DNA from: Saururus chinensis
Lineage: Eukaryota > Streptophyta > Magnoliopsida > Piperales > Saururaceae
Length of the DNA: 64,000 bases
Assembly: GCA_035235625.1 (NCBI GenBank)
Contig: CP141145.1
Coordinates: 8,742,001-8,806,000, forward strand
Direction: 5' to 3'
Below the pieces are notes generated by a model. That model did no database searches and was not told the origin of the DNA. It saw nothing but the letters and a program-made list of their open reading frames with translations. Below are positions 61,166 through 64,000 of the stretch, one piece after another (position 1 is the stretch's first letter; each line of letters opens with the position of its first letter). The position numbers and the translations under genes were made by a program.

Positions 61166-64000
61166 GAAAAAAAAGACTGGAGGAAATTCTTCAAAAGATG
61201 CGTTATCTCCAAATGCGCAGAAGAAAGTTTTAGACCTATTCTACTATGGGAAGGTATTGTTTCTTGAAATTCCATGAATAAAATTAATATTTCTTATTTG
61301 TTCACAAGAGAATACTTATATGAACTACACTTTTGTAGGTGAATCTAATGTTTACTACTGATGTTGCTGAGGAGGGAATGGATGTGCAGAATTGCTCCTT
61401 TGTAATACGTTTTGACTTGCCAAAGACGTTTTGACTTGATTCAGTGAATCATATGGCCATGTGTTGGAGTACCTCCTTACAAGTCCTGTGTAGAACTGAA
61501 TTATAAAAATGAAAGGAATTGGCTAAAATTCCTGCATACTAATTTGCAAAAATCCTTAATGGTTATGATATTTTTATCTTGTTAATGTAAGTGACACAAG
61601 AGTTATGTTGACAAAAGAAACTTATGTATATTGTTAGTGCTTATAGTTCAAAAGGTATCTCATCTGCATTTCTGACATAAAAAGAAAATTGCAGGGGAAA
61701 TGTGAAGCAAAAGGAGCTGCTTTTTGATATTTTTAGAAGTGAACGTTCAATGACTAATGCTGCCATAAATTGAGACTTGAGTTCATGTGTACCTCAAGTT
61801 TGTCACTTAAACGACTCAAACATATATATGGTTGAGTCTACAAAAGCAACCGTTACTCCAGATTCTAGCATTAGCCTTCTCTATAGTTATTGTGAAAAAC
61901 TTCCTGGAGACAAGTATGGTGTTCCTCTCAGATCATGCCATTTGTAGTTTGTTTTTGCTAATTATTTGTATATGATTTATATTTGTCTATTTATAAGTGT
62001 ATTATCTTTTTGCACAGGTATTTTACTCCTAGGCCGATATTTGAGTTTCCTTTCTCCCAAGGAACATCTTATGTGTGTGCATTAATTTTGCTGCCTAGTG
62101 CACCCTTTCAAAAGATGGTTGGCCTTATATGCAAAAGCATTCACTTATCAAAGCAGCCTGTATGCTTAGAGGCTTGTAGGAAACTGCATCAATTGGGCGC
62201 ACTTGATGATCATCTTCTCCCTTATGTTGAAAATAGCTTGACCTGCTTGAGAAAGCTGAATCCAGTGCAGGTGCAGATATGAATATATCCTTTAGGATAT
62301 TATGGTATTTGATATTTTAATTGAAATATTAATTGCTACAATTGTGTTTTATGTGAGTGAAGGAACAACCAAGAGGAAGGAACTGCATGGAACAACCACT
62401 ATTCATGCTTTATCAGGAAGCTGGGCGCACATATCTGATGTTGTCTCTTTACAAGCATACATAATTAGTTTCTCATGTGATGTGGAAACGTACTCTGGAT
62501 TTGTGCTATTAATGGAAGCAGACCATGATGATGATGTGGCAAATGTTGAATTAGACCTTTACTTGGTTAAAAGGATTGCTAAGGCTTCTGTGTCTTGGAG
62601 GGGTCACGTTTATTTGGATGCAGAGCAGGTCCTTGTGAAAATTTTAAATTCAAGGTTAAAAGTACTCCTTTTTTTAAAAAAAAATGACTCTTTCTTTTAT
62701 GCCGGTGATGAAGGCAAAAGTGTTCCAGGAATTCTTCTTTAATGGACTGTTTGGGAAGTTGTTCACAAAATCTTCAAGTGGTCGGTGGACATTCTTGCTC
62801 GAAATAGAAAACAACTCATTGTGGAATAGTATGAAAATGTATTTGCTGCGGCCTATTGAGTCACAATCCTATGAAACTTTAAGCATTGATTGGTGTAGTA
62901 TAAACTCATGTGCCTCTGTAGTGGAACATATGAACAATAATTCATCTCTAGATGTCAAACTTTGCTCTACCAACAGCAAAACAAGAGAGGGTGCTGGATC
63001 AGATATTGTCCATTTGGCTACTCATTGTTAATGATCTTAAGGACATTGTTGTGATGGCTACTCATACCAGCAAAATATATTCTGTTCTTAATGTGATGTT
63101 AGACAAGTCAGCTGAAAGTCCTTTCAACTCTGACATGGGCACATCAAAATTTACACATCAAAATTTACTTCCTTCAGCGACTATTTTGTGAAGAAGTATG
63201 TGTTATCTTTATCCTTATCTTTTATCCTTTTCTAAGTTATTAATTTTGTCTTCCAACTTTACGGGTACCATATTGAGCTTCAGCATCTGAAGCAACCATT
63301 ATTGTTGTTAAAACAAAGTCATAATGTACACAACCTTTTGTCATCGGGTATTTGATTGGGTGGCTTGTTAGTTCTCTTTTGTTTAGTTGAATGCTCCTTA
63401 TGGTTGCAACCATAATATATACATGTCAGTGTCGATTGCCTGCAGTCAGCTTTGTTTCATTATGTTTATTTAAGATCCATGGCTCCTAAAGGGTTAAAGG
63501 TTTTGATTAATACTTTGCACCGTACCCATCATTAAATTTAATGAACATCATGGATCAAAATGCTTCTAGTTTTTATAATCAACTCTAATTTAGCCTCTAA
63601 TACTACTTCCTTACAATCTGCATATGTCCTCATGGGAATGTATGCATAATTTTTTGATACCTTCAGTTAATAGGTAATATCCTCATGAAACACTTTTTAA
63701 TAACTTCCTTTTATCAGAATTTATGATGGGTACCAATGTTGCTAATGGTGGGGGTTCACTTTGAACTGTACAATTTTTTTAATATTAATTGTATAATATC
63801 CTGCATTAAATAATATGGTGTCTCCTCTTAATTACAATTTCTTGGCATATAAGTAATTAATGGACCACAGTTCTGATGTAATAGTCAATGTTTAAACATG
63901 TTGAAAAATCTGAACTTTTTTGCATTGGCAGGTAGTTGTGCTGATAAGAAAGGGCATAGTACCACGAAAAAGGTTCAAGTTACAGGTATTTGGTTTGCCT
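61166..64000 (+). pseudogene. DCL3: DICER-LIKE 3 fragment, right copy: helicase-C to PAZ, running off the window
   Basis: Exons in order are: TGGNSSKDALSPNAQKKVLD to 61,253; VNLMFTTDVAEEGMDVQNCS and FVIRFDLPKT from 61,339 (helicase-C); the DUF283 domain at 62,018-62,270; KRKELHGTTTIHALSGSW to VELDLYLVKRIAKASVSW (about 62,355-62,640); FQEFFFNGLFGKLF, IDWCSINSCASVVEHM and the PAZ part VVMATHTSKIYSVL (62,708-63,200); and the start of the next exon, GSCADKKGHSTTKKVQV, at 63,934. These match Arabidopsis DCL3 in order. Damage: the helicase exon is lost after DLPKT, and a frameshift lies near 63,010-63,030 within the PAZ exon. The DUF283 acceptor (TGCACAG) is intact here, unlike in the left copy. 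Confidence 0.9.

Larger units (their letters stand above)
57797..64000 (+). repeat. Right arm of the DCL3 inverted duplication
   Basis: It is colinear with the reverse complement of the left arm over exons and introns and runs to the end of the window. The last 20 bases (from about 63,983) diverge from the left arm with a splice-donor-like ACAGGTATTT, so the match may end or be interrupted there. Confidence 0.85.

Noticed and set aside
61024-61275. Phe/Ser-rich frame on the minus strand
   Set aside because: Complement of the same AG-rich module and DCL3 exon in the right arm.

Overview
The window reads as nuclear DNA of a flowering plant, probably a dicot, although the sequence does not fix the species. 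The evidence is plant Tat/Athila and Tekay-type LTR retrotransposon sequence, a CACTA (En/Spm-type) DNA transposon, and introns with GT..AG borders. It also holds pieces of plant genes: DICER-LIKE 3, a PP2C phosphatase, a leucine-rich-repeat receptor-like protein and a short-chain dehydrogenase. I see no clearly intact host gene. The window is a repeat-rich landscape with decayed gene copies.

Positions 1-29,960 form a four-level nest. A CT-rich minisatellite (1-1,434, resuming at 28,063-29,960) was split by a minus-strand Tat/Athila-type LTR element (1,435-28,062, target duplication TGCGG). Its right-hand LTR was entered by a TG..CA element now reduced to a solo LTR (7,526-27,049, target duplication AGTTC). 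That solo LTR was in turn entered by a 16.1-kb CACTA transposon (9,775-25,913, target duplication TTG). The CACTA has subterminal GCGACG/CGTCGC arrays, a decayed TNP2 transposase (14,760-18,458) and a decayed second En/Spm-type gene (18,780-20,429). It also carries two captured host pieces: an LRR receptor N-terminus near 18,510 and a PP2C exon near 24,830.

Positions about 29,970-64,000 are dominated by a large inverted duplication of DICER-LIKE 3 (DCL3) sequence. The left arm reads on the minus strand (about 29,970-37,130, resuming at 53,057-53,783). The right arm reads on the plus strand (57,797 to beyond the window end). In each arm the C-terminal dsRNA-binding exons of one DCL3 unit lie upstream of the helicase-C, DUF283, PAZ and RNase III exons of a second unit. 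The DUF283 exons of the two arms match at about 97% by eye. Both arms carry their own, different, disabling changes.

The left arm is split by about 16 kb. That insert holds a 13.7-kb AT-rich satellite of roughly 318-bp units (37,383-51,128), a LINE scrap, a copia-like LTR and two exons of an SDR dehydrogenase gene. A stretch of about 400 bp of DCL3-linked sequence is present on both sides of the insert. Between the arms is a 4-kb spacer with an (AT)n tract and a Tat-type fossil fragment, part of which has expanded into tandem repeats.

If this inverted arrangement is real and transcribed, it could form a long DCL3-derived hairpin RNA, that is, small-RNA machinery sequence arranged as a small-RNA source. 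I see the arrangement directly. Its transcription and effect are inference, and assembly error must be excluded.
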